Assembly (NCBI GenBank): GCA_036501485.1
Contig: DASYAG010000102.1
Span: forward strand, 1 to 64,000
Length of the DNA stretch: 64,000 nt
Origin: PALSA-607 sp036501485
GTDB taxonomy: Bacteria > Actinomycetota > Actinomycetes > Acidothermales > Acidothermaceae
Reading direction: 5' to 3'
Shown one piece after another: positions 43,328 through 52,871 of this stretch. Each line of letters opens with the position of its first letter. Within the stretch, counting starts at the first letter, position 1. Made by a program: the position numbers and the translations under genes. The notes below the pieces were generated by a model. That model did no database searches. It had not been told where the DNA came from and was given only the letters and a program-made list of their open reading frames with translations.

Positions 43328-43435
43328 TGCATCCTCCTGGGTCCTCCTCGTTCGGCAACCCGTTCGGACTGCCATGTCCTCGCTAAACATGGTTGCACAC
43401 GCAATCATTCCGAGCGCCTTACTCCAGCCCCAGCC

Positions 43436-45088
43436 CTACTCCAATGACAGGAGCGCCGGAAGATGCCTAGGCGGCGGGTTGCCGTTGCCGAGGATCGCGT
43501 CGTGGATCTGCCGGTCCGACCATCGCGGGTGCGCCGCCCGCAGCCGCCCGACGACGTCAGTCACCTGCCGGCCGCCGATGTAATACGTCGACAGCTGCGC
43601 ACTGGTGAGTAGCGCCCGCCGCCATTTGCCGGCCGCTTCGCCCTCTTCTTGGTGACCCCGCCCGGTCATCAACTCCATCGCCTCGGCTTCGGTGAGTCCG
43701 TCGCAGTGCACTCGAACGTCGAGCACCGCGTTTATCGTGGCCCGCAACCGCATCTTCAGCTGCTGCATCGTCACCGGAAGACCGCCGAACCCCTGGCGCA
43801 CCATCTCGGCCTCGGCGTACACCGCCCAACCCTCGACGAAGGGTCCGCTCCAGTACGTCTGGTGCACCCGCGTCGGAACCGGCCCGCGCCTGCTGTGCGC
43901 GAGTTGCAACACGTGGCCAGGCATCGCCTCGTGGATCACAAGGTTGCGAAGGTTGTGCAGGTTGACCTCGCGGTAAAACGATGCGACTCGCTCTGCTGGC
44001 CAATCGGTCGGCGTTGGCGAGATCGCAAAGAAGGTCGTCGTGCCTGGCGGATCGAGTGGCCCGGGCGGGTCGCAATAAGCAACCGCGACCCCGCGATGAA
44101 TCTCGGGCATCACGATGACCTCGACCGGATCGTCGTACATGGTGATGAGCTCGTGCTCGGCCACAAACGCGGTCGCCTCGGCCAGCGCGTCCTTCGCAAC
44201 GTCGACGATGGTGTCGTTGGTCGGCGCGTCGAGCGCCAGCCGATCGAGCACCTCGCGCGGCGTGCCACCAAGCTGCGATGCGACCTGGGCGATCCGGTCT
44301 TCGAGCACCAGCAACTCGTCCATGGCGGCTTGCAGAACCTGCTCGGGGGTCAGTTCCACGTCGAGCACCAAGCTGAGCTTGCGGGCAAAAGTCTCCCGAC
44401 CAAGGCGCGGGTCGCCGGCCGCGCTCTCGAGTTCGGCGCTCAGCCACTCGACGTGCGTGTTGAGTGCAGCACGGGCCGCGTCAAGTGCCGGCTCGACCTC
44501 GCGTCGAAGGTCGTCGCGATCGGCGATCTCGCGAGCGATGTCGTCGACCAGCCCCAACGTGCCGCCGAACTGTCCGATCGCGGTCTCGACGTGCACTCGC
44601 GGCATGTCGTGCAGGCTCGCGCGCGCGACCTCGAGTTGCTCGGGTATCTGACGCAACCGCGAGCCCGCACTTCGCAGTCGATCGGGCAGTGGCGCGTAGT
44701 CGCGTGCGAGTAGCAGGTATAGCGCCGTACCGGGATTCGCGGCGAGCGGATTCCAGGTGTATTCGCCGTCCTCCTCGATGTCGAAGAGCCGATCGCGCAG
44801 TCGCACGCTGAGCACCTCGGCGTCGACCCGATGCCCGATCGGCAACGCCACGTCGTCCCATTGATGCAGTTCGACCAGGCGAGCCGCGATCGCCTTGCGC
44901 TCTTCGTCGAGAACGGCAGGGCGCAGGTCGTCGAGACGATCATCGAAGCGGTGGTCGCCGAGTGAGCTCGCCATGACCGGCTGTCGGACCAAGATGTCGT
45001 CGACCGCTGCGGCCGCGAACGCCTCGAAGCTTTGAGTGGTGGCCGCCTCAGTCACGCTAGGGGTCAGATCGGGTGTGCTATTCGTCAT
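43436..45088 (-). CDS. DUF885 family metalloprotein
   Basis: This 550-aa protein belongs to the DUF885 family, an M3/M32-like zinc peptidase fold. The zinc site is LVIHEAMPGHVLQLAHS (HExxxGH, about residue 370), with the downstream glutamate in GPFVEGWAVYAEAEMV. No signal peptide is visible. The family is widespread, and proposed activities include peptidase or carboxylic ester hydrolysis. It is 23 nt downstream of the next gene in the same direction, so the two may be co-transcribed. Confidence 0.9.
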   Translation of the reverse strand: MTNSTPDLTPSVTEAATTQSFEAFAAAAVDDILVRQPVMASSLGDHRFDDRLDDLRPAVLDEERKAIAARLVELHQWDDVALPIGHRVDAEVLSVRLRDRLFDIEEDGEYTWNPLAANPGTALYLLLARDYAPLPDRLRSAGSRLRQIPEQLEVARASLHDMPRVHVETAIGQFGGTLGLVDDIAREIADRDDLRREVEPALDAARAALNTHVEWLSAELESAAGDPRLGRETFARKLSLVLDVELTPEQVLQAAMDELLVLEDRIAQVASQLGGTPREVLDRLALDAPTNDTIVDVAKDALAEATAFVAEHELITMYDDPVEVIVMPEIHRGVAVAYCDPPGPLDPPGTTTFFAISPTPTDWPAERVASFYREVNLHNLRNLVIHEAMPGHVLQLAHSRRGPVPTRVHQTYWSGPFVEGWAVYAEAEMVRQGFGGLPVTMQQLKMRLRATINAVLDVRVHCDGLTEAEAMELMTGRGHQEEGEAAGKWRRALLTSAQLSTYYIGGRQVTDVVGRLRAAHPRWSDRQIHDAILGNGNPPPRHLPALLSLE

Positions 45089-45111
45089 CCCGCCACCCTA
45101 ACGAGCGCGGG

Positions 45112-45804
45112 TCAGCTCCGATCCTGGATCTCCCACGCGTGATCGAGAACGTGCCACGCAATGCGCCGCGCGGCATAACGGGGCAGCCAGCCCTTCTCCG
45201 TTGGCGGCTCGCCGGCGCGGGCGCCGGACAGCGCGGCGAGTAACTCGGCCCGCGCGGCGGCAATCTCCGCGCGATCGGGTGGCGCCTTCTGTCGGATGCC
45301 AGCGTGCCGGACGCCGAGTTTGCGCGCGTAGGCGGCTTCTGCGCCGAGGACGTGCGCGAATACCGCATCGCGATCGCGACCACCGCCGCGCGGCCCCCTC
45401 TGCAACTCCGCCGGGGCGCCGGCGACGACATCGTCCAGCTCGGCCCACGACGCCTCGACCAGCGCGGCGAGCCGCTTCGCTTGTGCGGCAGTCAGCGGCT
45501 CGCTGTCGAGCGCCGCCGCGACCCCGAGCGCGCCGAAGTCGACGTAGGAGAATGCCTTGCCACCGGTCCACGGGATCTGTTCAACGACGTCGAACGTCAG
45601 GCGGGCAGCGGCAGGAAAGCGCAGGCCGGCCCGCTTGGCGACCACCGCGTAGCGGGGTGCATACGCGGCAAGGGCGTCAAGTGCCTCCTCGTCGGCCTTC
45701 GCCCGGCGGCACCAGCCGGGCCAGTCGAGTGCGCACGCGAACACGCGCGTGGTGCCCGCCTCGAGGTAGACGGGGACGACTGGGCCGACCGAGCCGTTGG
45801 GCAT
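45112..45804 (-). CDS. Conserved protein with HicB-like N-terminus and DinB-like C-terminus
   Basis: In this 230-aa protein residues 10-60 (VPVYLEAGTTRVFACALDWPGWCRRAKADEEALDAL) look like the small HicB antitoxin-type fold (LDxPG, then a helix). Residues 120-230 resemble a DinB four-helix bundle with HVLGAEAAYARKLG and a C-terminal RRIAWHVLDHAWEIQDR. Both assignments are by eye. The ATG at 45804 is chosen. A longer frame would overlap the divergent GT20 gene. Confidence 0.65.
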   Translation of the reverse strand: MPNGSVGPVVPVYLEAGTTRVFACALDWPGWCRRAKADEEALDALAAYAPRYAVVAKRAGLRFPAAARLTFDVVEQIPWTGGKAFSYVDFGALGVAAALDSEPLTAAQAKRLAALVEASWAELDDVVAGAPAELQRGPRGGGRDRDAVFAHVLGAEAAYARKLGVRHAGIRQKAPPDRAEIAAARAELLAALSGARAGEPPTEKGWLPRYAARRIAWHVLDHAWEIQDRS

Positions 45805-45877
45805 AAAGGGAGCCTGCCACTGGCTCCGGACAGTCGCGACCGCGTAGGTGGTGCGAGAGGTGGGTAGGGACACGACT

Positions 45878-47440
45878 GTGACAGATCCAGGCACCGATGA
45901 TCGGCCAGCGCGGCGGCACCCAGTTGATCCGAAGGAACTCGACGTACCGGTCGTCGTTTTGTCACACCGAGCGCCAATCGCGTTCTACGAGGAGGGCGGC
46001 GTTCGTCAAGCCCGCCGAGGCGCAGGCGGGCTCGTCACCGCTTTGGTCGGCCTCGCCGGCCAGCTCAATGATGCAGTGTGGGTCTGTGCGGCCAGCACCG
46101 ACGAAGACGTCGTGGTTGCACGCGAATACAAGGACGCGAGCCTGCACGTGTCAATGACGACGCAGCCCAAGATCACTCAAACCGACACCGAGGGCAGCCT
46201 CCAGATTCGCTTCGTCGAGACCGACCCGTTCGCCCACGAGGACTTCTACGGCGTCATCTCCAATCCCCTGCTGTGGTTCATCCAGCACGGTCTTTACGAA
46301 CTCAGCTACTCCCCCAACATCGGTCAGCGCGAGCGTGACGCGTTCGAGGACGGCTACGTCAGCGTCAACCAGACGTTCGCCGATGCCGTCGCTCATGAAG
46401 TCGAGCAGCGCGGCGGCCGCGCATTGGTGATGCTGCACGACTATCACTTCTACCTGGTCGCCGATCTGGTCCGGCAACGCTGCCCCGACGTCGTGCTCTC
46501 GCATTTCGTGCACATCCCGTGGCCCGGACCTGATGCCTGGCGGGTCTTGCCTCCCGACATGCGCGAGCGCCTTCTGTACGGCCTGCTCGGCAACGACGTG
46601 GTGGCGTTTCACACCGAGCGCTTCGCTCGCAACTTCTTGCTCTGTGCGCAGGAGTTGCTCGGCCTGACGATCGATCTCAACAAAATGACGGTGGACGTCG
46701 GGCCGCGCACCGTTACCGCGCGGACCTATCCCATCTCGATTGACGTCGCCACGCTCGTCGAAACGGCCGGGAGCAAGGCGGTGCGAAACCGCCTCGACGA
46801 CCTCGAACAGTGGCTGGTAACCGACGACGCGAAGCTGATCGTGCGGGTCGACCGCACCGACCCGTCGAAGAACATCATCCGCGGGTTCCTTGCCTTCGAG
46901 AAGCTGCTCGACGATCACCCCGAGCTCGTCGGCAAGGTGCGCTTTCTGGCCTTCTTACAGCCGAGCAGGCTCGACGTGCCCGAGTACGCGCAGTACGTCG
47001 CCGACATCGGCTCGGTCGTCGCCCGGGTTAATGCCAGGTACACGAGGCGGGGCGAGGCGCCGATCGATCTGCGGCTGCATGAGGACTTCCCGACGGCGGT
47101 CGCCGCGTACACGATCTGCGACGTGGTCATGGTCAACTCGATCGCCGACGGTATGAACCTGGTCGCGAAGGAGGCGGTCTCGGTCTCGCGCCGCGATGCG
47201 GTGCTGGCGCTGTCGGAGAACACCGGCGCCCACGAAGAACTGGGTGCGTTTGCGGTGACGCTGTACCCGTTCGACATTCAGCAGCAAGCCGATGCCCTGT
47301 ACGAGGCCTTGATGATGCCAGCCATCCGACGCCGCGAATTGCGCGAAGCAGCCGCCGACATCGTGCGAGCCAACGACGTCGCGAAATGGCTCGCGTTTCA
47401 GCTTGCTGACCTGTCAGAGATCACCGGTCTCTGGTCCTAG
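45878..47440 (+). CDS. otsA: GT20 glycosyltransferase (OtsA-like trehalose-6-phosphate synthase)
   Basis: This 520-aa GT-B enzyme probably transfers glucose from a nucleotide sugar to a sugar phosphate. OtsA-type motifs are VVLSHRAPIAF, GAGGLVTALVGL, MLHDYHFYLVADLV, HIPWPGPDAWRVLP, RVDRTDPSKNIIRGFLAFE and NSIADGMNLVAKEA. The usual SNRLP-type start and HDYQL/PFP motifs differ, placing it in a divergent subgroup. No OtsB phosphatase is adjacent, so the acceptor could differ from glucose-6-phosphate. The GTG at 45878 has AGGGA upstream. Confidence 0.78.
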   Translation: MTDPGTDDRPARRHPVDPKELDVPVVVLSHRAPIAFYEEGGVRQARRGAGGLVTALVGLAGQLNDAVWVCAASTDEDVVVAREYKDASLHVSMTTQPKITQTDTEGSLQIRFVETDPFAHEDFYGVISNPLLWFIQHGLYELSYSPNIGQRERDAFEDGYVSVNQTFADAVAHEVEQRGGRALVMLHDYHFYLVADLVRQRCPDVVLSHFVHIPWPGPDAWRVLPPDMRERLLYGLLGNDVVAFHTERFARNFLLCAQELLGLTIDLNKMTVDVGPRTVTARTYPISIDVATLVETAGSKAVRNRLDDLEQWLVTDDAKLIVRVDRTDPSKNIIRGFLAFEKLLDDHPELVGKVRFLAFLQPSRLDVPEYAQYVADIGSVVARVNARYTRRGEAPIDLRLHEDFPTAVAAYTICDVVMVNSIADGMNLVAKEAVSVSRRDAVLALSENTGAHEELGAFAVTLYPFDIQQQADALYEALMMPAIRRRELREAAADIVRANDVAKWLAFQLADLSEITGLWS

Positions 47441-47525
47441 CTTTGGATATGTGCACCGCACGCTAAATGTCGAGAGACACGCGCTCGAGAGGCAACCGGC
47501 GACGGCTTCCGCGCGTCTATCAATC

Positions 47526-48548
47526 GTGCCGCCCGTTCGCTTCATGCTGCCCGCATTTGTTGCCGCGCTGACCTTGATCGCGGGCTGCGCTTCTGCCGCA
47601 CCGACCATCGCGACACAACCGGCGCGAGCCACCCCGCCGTCCGCCCCAGTTCAGTCCGCGTCGTCGCCTGCTGCCTACGCCTGCAGCACCTCGGACATCT
47701 TCGGCCAGCCGGTCGGCGCGCAGGTCAGGCAGCAGGTCACCCTCGGGGAGACCACCGCCGTGCTGACCGGGACGAGCGCCAGCGACGGGGTTGAGCCGAG
47801 CGCCCTCCGCGACGGCGTCCTGACGATCACCCGGACCGGCCACCCCGCTGTCATCCTCCCGGTCACCGCACCCGCAGGATCGCCCATCGTCGACTTGTTC
47901 ATCCTCGACACGCAGGTGGAGCGATCGAGCCTCGACGCCGAAGAAGCTGCCGGCTCGTTGTGTCTGGGCCGGTTCAGTAACGGCGCCGCCCCGGTCGCTC
48001 TGCTTGCGCTCACTACCGGCGGCGCGCATTGCTGCATAACGGTCCGCGCCGTTTCGTCGGCCGGCGGCGCCGCGGTGGATCATGCCTTCGGCAATTACCC
48101 ACCGTGGTTTCGCCAGACCGCAAGCGGCCCAGTCCTCGTTAGCGCCGACAACGCCTTCGCGTATCAGTTCGACTCATTCGCCGGCTCCGGGCCGCCGATA
48201 CAACTCTTCGCCTGGAGCGGGGCCGCATTCACTGACGTCACCCGCCAGCATCTCGACCTGGTATCCGACGACGCGCACAACTACCTCACGCTGTTTAACG
48301 ACCCGACGCAGCCGGAAAAGCTGGGCTTCCTCGCGGGCTACGTCGCCGATGAATGTGTCGTCGGTGACGCAGCGAGCGCGTGGGCCTTCGTCGACCAGCA
48401 GCGCCAACTCGGACACCTGGTTGACCCCGACGATCCGCCGCCCGCGGCCGGTTACGAGCCTGCGCTCCGCCAGTTCGTGGTAGCGCACGGTTACTGTCCG
48501 GGCGACTCAGGCCAAACCGCCTCGCAGCTGAGTTCCCCGGCCGAGTAG
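47526..48548 (+). CDS. Secreted lipoprotein of unknown function
   Basis: This 340-aa protein has a lipoprotein signal (MLPAFVAALTLIAGC). A Thr/Pro/Ala/Ser linker leads into a soluble domain that is not recognised. It contains LALTTGGAHCCITVRAV with a vicinal Cys pair and repeated aromatic-rich turns. Cysteines at YACSTSD, DECVV and GYCPGDS suggest disulfides outside the cell. Starts at GTG 47526 or ATG 47544 are possible. It is 85 nt after the GT20 gene. Confidence 0.75.
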   Translation: MPPVRFMLPAFVAALTLIAGCASAAPTIATQPARATPPSAPVQSASSPAAYACSTSDIFGQPVGAQVRQQVTLGETTAVLTGTSASDGVEPSALRDGVLTITRTGHPAVILPVTAPAGSPIVDLFILDTQVERSSLDAEEAAGSLCLGRFSNGAAPVALLALTTGGAHCCITVRAVSSAGGAAVDHAFGNYPPWFRQTASGPVLVSADNAFAYQFDSFAGSGPPIQLFAWSGAAFTDVTRQHLDLVSDDAHNYLTLFNDPTQPEKLGFLAGYVADECVVGDAASAWAFVDQQRQLGHLVDPDDPPPAAGYEPALRQFVVAHGYCPGDSGQTASQLSSPAE

Positions 48549-48605
48549 CGTAATTGTGGAGGCCGCCTCCGATCGCGAGGCAGACTGCACCCACAGGGAG
48601 ACCGG

Positions 48606-50435
48606 ATGAGCGGAACGACGTCCACATCGGTGCCCAGCGCGGCACCGGCGGCTCCGGGTGTGGGTGGATTCACGCACAAGCAAGTCTTGACCATCCTGGC
48701 TGGCCTCATGCTCGGCATGTTCCTTGCCGCCCTCGACCAGAACATCGTCGCGACCGCCATCCGAACGATCGGTGACGACCTACACGGCCTCTCGGTACAA
48801 GCCTGGGTGACCACCGCGTATCTGATCACGTCAACCGTGTCGACGCCGTTGTACGGAAAGCTGTCCGACCTCTACGGCCGCAAGCCGTTCTTCCTGATCG
48901 CGATCACGATCTTCATCACCGGCTCCGCCGCGTGTGCGTTCTCGACCTCGATGTACATGCTGGCCGCGTTCCGTGCCTACCAGGGCCTGGGCGCCGGCGG
49001 TCTGTTCTCACTCGCTCTCGCCATCATCGGCGACATCGTGTCGCCACGCGATCGTGCGAAGTATCAGGGTTACTTCCTTGCGGTGTTCGGCACGGCAAGC
49101 GTGCTGGGGCCAGTGCTCGGCGGCTTCTTCGCAGGCTCGAGCTCAATCCTGACGATCACCGGCTGGCGCTGGGTCTTCCTGGTCAATGTGCCGATCGGCA
49201 TCGTCGCGCTCTACGTCGTATGGCGGACACTGAATCTGCCCAATACGCACCGGCCGGCGCGTGTCGACTGGGTCGGCGTGGTGTCGTTGTTCGTCTGCCT
49301 CGTGCCGCTGCTCGTCGTGGCCGAGCAGGGGCAGAAGTGGGGCTGGGGCTCCGGGAAGTCGCTGGGTTGCTACGCGCTCGGCATCGCCGGGCTCGTGTTG
49401 TTCATTCTCGGCGAGAATCGCATGGGCGACGACGCGCTGATCCCGCTGCGGTTCTTCAAGAACCGGGTTTTCAGCCTCACCTCGATCGTCGGGGTGTTGG
49501 TCGGCATGGGCTTGTTCGGCGGCATCTCCGTGCTGCCGCTCTACCTGCAGATCGTGCGTGGTGTCTCGCCGACCGAGGCCGGCCTGCTCTTGATCCCGCT
49601 AACCGCCGGCCTGATGGTCGGGGCGATCATCTCTGGCCAAATGATCTCGCGTACTGGGAAATACAAGATCTTCCCCGTCGTCGGCTCACTTCTGTGCGTC
49701 ATCGCGCTGGTGCTGATGTCGTTCATCGGTGCCGACACGCCGCTGTGGCAGACCGACCTGTACGGCGCCCTGTTCGGAGTCGGCATCGGCAACATCATGC
49801 AGCCGATCACCCTCGCCACCCAGAACGCGATGCCCGCACGAGACATCGGCGTCGCGACATCGTCAGCCACGTTCTTCCGTCAGATGGGCGGCACGCTCGG
49901 AGTCGCCATCTTCCTGTCGGTACTCTTCAGCACGGCCGGCGGCAACATTGCCCACGCCTACAAGAACGCTGCGAAATCGCCCTCGTTCCAGGCGCTGACG
50001 ACTGACCCGAGCATCACCGGTTCGGCCGCGAACAAGCCGCTGCTCTCGATCTTGCAGGGCCAGAAACTCTCGTCGTCGAGCTTGAACGACACGGCGTTCT
50101 TGAAACACGCCGACAAGCACCTCGCGCACCCGTTCTTCGTCGGGTTCTCGAACTCGATGGACGTGATCTTCTTACTAGCCGCCGCAGTAATGCTGATCGG
50201 ATTCTTGTTGCTGCTACGTGTCGAAGAGTTGCCGCTGCGCACGATGTCGGGTATCCAGGCTCAACAGGCTGACGCGAAAGCAGCGAGCGACCGTGACGCG
50301 GCGGCCGCGGCGGTGGTCGAAGGTCAAGACGGCGCGGTGTCCCTCGACACATCTTCCGAGGACGCAGCTTCCGCGAGCGCATTTTCCGAAGACACAGCGC
50401 CTGACGACCCCGTGGTCGACGCGACTCCAACCTGA
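48606..50435 (+). CDS. DHA2-family multidrug MFS transporter
   Basis: This 609-aa membrane protein has 14 predicted helices, typical of DHA2 drug:H+ antiporters. Motif A is GKLSDLYGRKPFF, motif C is GPVLGGFFAG and motif D is LDQNIVATAIRTIG. An Ala/Glu/Ser-rich tail of about 60 residues follows the last helix. GGGAGA precedes the ATG. Its last 112 nt overlap the 3' end of a second DHA2 gene on the opposite strand. Confidence 0.9.
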   Translation: MSGTTSTSVPSAAPAAPGVGGFTHKQVLTILAGLMLGMFLAALDQNIVATAIRTIGDDLHGLSVQAWVTTAYLITSTVSTPLYGKLSDLYGRKPFFLIAITIFITGSAACAFSTSMYMLAAFRAYQGLGAGGLFSLALAIIGDIVSPRDRAKYQGYFLAVFGTASVLGPVLGGFFAGSSSILTITGWRWVFLVNVPIGIVALYVVWRTLNLPNTHRPARVDWVGVVSLFVCLVPLLVVAEQGQKWGWGSGKSLGCYALGIAGLVLFILGENRMGDDALIPLRFFKNRVFSLTSIVGVLVGMGLFGGISVLPLYLQIVRGVSPTEAGLLLIPLTAGLMVGAIISGQMISRTGKYKIFPVVGSLLCVIALVLMSFIGADTPLWQTDLYGALFGVGIGNIMQPITLATQNAMPARDIGVATSSATFFRQMGGTLGVAIFLSVLFSTAGGNIAHAYKNAAKSPSFQALTTDPSITGSAANKPLLSILQGQKLSSSSLNDTAFLKHADKHLAHPFFVGFSNSMDVIFLLAAAVMLIGFLLLLRVEELPLRTMSGIQAQQADAKAASDRDAAAAAVVEGQDGAVSLDTSSEDAASASAFSEDTAPDDPVVDATPT

Positions 50436-51859
50436 CCAGTGGCCCGACCACTCGCCGTCCCACTCCTTAATACGTCGTTGCGGATGAGCAGCCCGGCGAG
50501 CACGCCGCCCAGCGCTGTCAGCGTCGCGGCGATCCAGACTGCGTGATGGAACCCGTTCGACAGTGCGGTCGGTGATTTGTAAGCGGTCGCCGTGATGCCC
50601 GACAGCGCCGGCAACACCGCCACCGCGAACAGTGCTGAAGTGCGGGCAACATCGTTGTTCACCGCCGACGCGACTCCGACGTCTCTCGAGGGAGCGGCCG
50701 CCATGACCGTTGCGGTCAGCGGCGCAACGGTCGTCGCCATGCCCAACCCGAACACCAAGATGCCGGGCAGCACGGCTGTTACGTAGTTCGCTCCCGGATT
50801 CACCCTCGCGAGCAGCGTGACGCCGAGCGCCGCCACGATCGGGCCCACCGTCATCTGCAAGCGCGGTCCGCGCCGAGCTGCATATCTGCCCATCCGCGAC
50901 GACAACAACAAGAGCATGGCCGTGACCGGTAGCAGTGACGCGCCGGCGGCGACGGCAGAGAAGCCGGCACCTTGCTGCAACTCGACCGGCAGCAAGAAGA
51001 AGATGCCGCCGAGCGCGCCATAAACCACGATCGTGACCGCGTTGGCCGCACTGAACTGCTGCGATCGGAACAACCGCATCGGCAACATCGGGCTGCGCTC
51101 GCGAGCTTCGACGACCGCGAAGATGGCCAACAGCACGACACCCGCGGCCGTAGCCCCGACTTGTCGGGCACCCCAGCCAAATGTCGAGCCTTCTGTGAGC
51201 CCGTAGATAACCCCCGCCAACCCGAGCGCTGCCAGCGCCGCGCCGACGACATCAACCTTGCCTTCCGCCGATTCGTCACGCGTCTCGGGAATGTGTCGCG
51301 AGGCGAACACGACGGCGGCTGCGAGCGGCAGGTTGATGAGAAAGACCAACCGCCAACCCCAGGGCGCCACCGCAACAAGCAACCCGCCGACGACTGGACC
51401 CAGCGCGGAAGAGACGCCGGTCAGGCCCGACCAAGCACCAACAGCCGGCGCCCGATCATCTGGTTCGAAAACGGCCTGCAGGATCGCGAGCGAACCCGGA
51501 GTCAGCATCGCGCCCCCGACGCCCTGGACCGCCCGCATGGCAATCAGAAAGGCACCCGACGGGGCAACAGCGCACCCGAGCGACGCGGCGGTGAACCAGA
51601 CGACGCCGATGACGAAGATCCGGCGGCGGCCGAACCGGTCTCCGAGCGAGCCGCCGAGCAAGAGCAGACCCGACAGCGTCAGGGCGTACGCATTGACGGT
51701 CCATTGCAGGCTGGTGAGTCCGATGTGCAGGTTCTTGCCGATTCGCGGCAATGCGACATTGACGACAGTCGCGTCGAGTTGGGCAATCCCGCTGGCCAAG
51801 ATGGTGGCGAACAGCACCCAGCGACCTGCGCGCGAGCCATAGGTGACGGTCGAAGCCAT
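50324..51859 (-). CDS. DHA2-family MFS transporter
   Basis: This 511-aa protein with about 14 helices is a paralogue type of its convergent neighbour. Motifs include LDATVVNVALPRIG (motif D), GSLGDRFGRRRIFV (motif A) and GPVVGGLLVA (motif C). The C-terminal tail SSENALAEAASSEDVSRDTAPS is low complexity and antisense to the other exporter's tail. No regulator gene (TetR, MarR) is adjacent, so the substrate is not hinted at. Confidence 0.9.
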   Translation of the reverse strand: MASTVTYGSRAGRWVLFATILASGIAQLDATVVNVALPRIGKNLHIGLTSLQWTVNAYALTLSGLLLLGGSLGDRFGRRRIFVIGVVWFTAASLGCAVAPSGAFLIAMRAVQGVGGAMLTPGSLAILQAVFEPDDRAPAVGAWSGLTGVSSALGPVVGGLLVAVAPWGWRLVFLINLPLAAAVVFASRHIPETRDESAEGKVDVVGAALAALGLAGVIYGLTEGSTFGWGARQVGATAAGVVLLAIFAVVEARERSPMLPMRLFRSQQFSAANAVTIVVYGALGGIFFLLPVELQQGAGFSAVAAGASLLPVTAMLLLLSSRMGRYAARRGPRLQMTVGPIVAALGVTLLARVNPGANYVTAVLPGILVFGLGMATTVAPLTATVMAAAPSRDVGVASAVNNDVARTSALFAVAVLPALSGITATAYKSPTALSNGFHHAVWIAATLTALGGVLAGLLIRNDVLRSGTASGRATGQVGVASTTGSSGAVSSENALAEAASSEDVSRDTAPS

Positions 51860-51989
51860 AGTGATCAGCCTGCCACCTCGGTGCGGTTCGCATCCGCCAG
51901 CGCAGGGGTCTAGCGTGACTCATACGGGGATGGACGTTGAACGAACCATTCCGGTGATCCTCGCCTAAGGCGAGATGAGAGGGACGTCA

Positions 51990-52319
51990 ATGCCTGAGCT
52001 CACGCACGTTATGCATGTCCTGGAGAACCGCCGGTCGGGGGTACGCGGCGACGTGTGGAGCGTGCAGGTTGACGGCGTGAACATCGGCGACGGTTCCGGC
52101 GACGGCCCAGATCGAGGCACCGGCGATCCGGCCGACACCGGCACGGTCGCCTCGTGGAAGGAAGCGCAGGAACTCGCTGCCACGATGAACAGCCGCCTTG
52201 AACCACCCTCACCGGGGCTTCGTCGCGAAATGGTCGAAGCGGGCGTGTCCCGTGAGGAGTTCGGCGAATCGTCGTCGGCAGCGCTCTTCAGCCACCCGCA
52301 CGGCGTCCCCGACATTTAA
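51990..52319 (+). CDS. Small hypothetical protein
   Basis: This 109-aa acidic protein contains HVMHVLENRRSGVRGDVWSVQVDGVNIGDGSG and a C-terminal GLRREMVEAGVSREEFGESSSAALF. It is not recognised. The ATG at 51990 has GAGAGGGA 6 nt upstream, better than the ATG at 51975. It stands alone between the MFS gene and cspA. Confidence 0.7.
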   Translation: MPELTHVMHVLENRRSGVRGDVWSVQVDGVNIGDGSGDGPDRGTGDPADTGTVASWKEAQELAATMNSRLEPPSPGLRREMVEAGVSREEFGESSSAALFSHPHGVPDI

Positions 52320-52373
52320 GCCGCGGCTCAGCGCGCCCAGCCGGGGTGTGGGATGCGCGGTCGGATCAAACGA

Positions 52374-52407
52374 AAGAGCGGCCGCGCCCGGAGGCGCGAC
52401 CGCTCTT
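52374..52407 (-). terminator. Rho-independent-like terminator after cspA
   Basis: A 15-bp stem (arms 52374-52388 and 52393-52407, one G-U wobble on the minus strand) with a 4-nt loop lies 14 nt past the cspA stop. A short T-rich run (TCGTTTGATCC) follows in the minus direction. Confidence 0.85.
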
Positions 52408-52420
52408 CGTGTTCCAAGAC

Positions 52421-52624
52421 TTAGACCGGGCGAACCTGCTCAGCCTGGGGGCCCTTCGGGCCCTGCGTGACCTCAAACTCGACACGCTGGTTCTCGTCGA
52501 GGCTGCGGTAGCCGTTCGTCTGGATCTGCGAGTGGTGAACGAACACGTCGGCGTCGCCGCCATCAGGACTGATGAAACCGAAGCCCTTTTCCGCGTTGAA
52601 CCACTTCACGGTGCCTTGCGCCAT
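52421..52624 (-). CDS. cspA: Cold-shock protein, CspA family
   Basis: This 67-aa single-stranded nucleic-acid chaperone has RNP1 KGFGFI and RNP2 VFVHHS intact, with the family start MAQGTVKWFNAEKGFGFISP. GAGGAG lies upstream of the ATG after a leader of over 100 nt. A terminator lies on each side of the gene, so it is a monocistronic unit. Confidence 0.97.
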   Translation of the reverse strand: MAQGTVKWFNAEKGFGFISPDGGDADVFVHHSQIQTNGYRSLDENQRVEFEVTQGPKGPQAEQVRPV

Positions 52625-52751
52625 CTGGGGTACTCCTCATTAGGTGTGCTACGAGACGCCACGTCAGCGGCTCGGGCTGCCACGTCGGATTCGTCGGGGT
52701 AAACGGGGCGCGACCCACGCAAACGCGAGGTGCGACCAACTCAACTCAAAC

Positions 52752-52784
52752 AAAAGACGCCCGCTGCGAGAATCCGCGGGCGTC
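52752..52784 (-). terminator. Rho-independent terminator of the 60-aa gene
   Basis: A 9-bp perfect stem GACGCCCGC/GCGGGCGTC (11-nt loop) is followed, reading the minus strand, by TTTTGTTTG. It lies between the small gene ending at 52872 and the cspA leader, so it terminates transcription of the small gene. Confidence 0.85.
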
Positions 52785-52871
52785 ATGAACGTTCGAGGAG
52801 TACTGCAACTGCAACCTACTGGCGACCCTACCACGGGCATCGCATCTCCGGTTAGGCCAGGTCAGGCCCGG

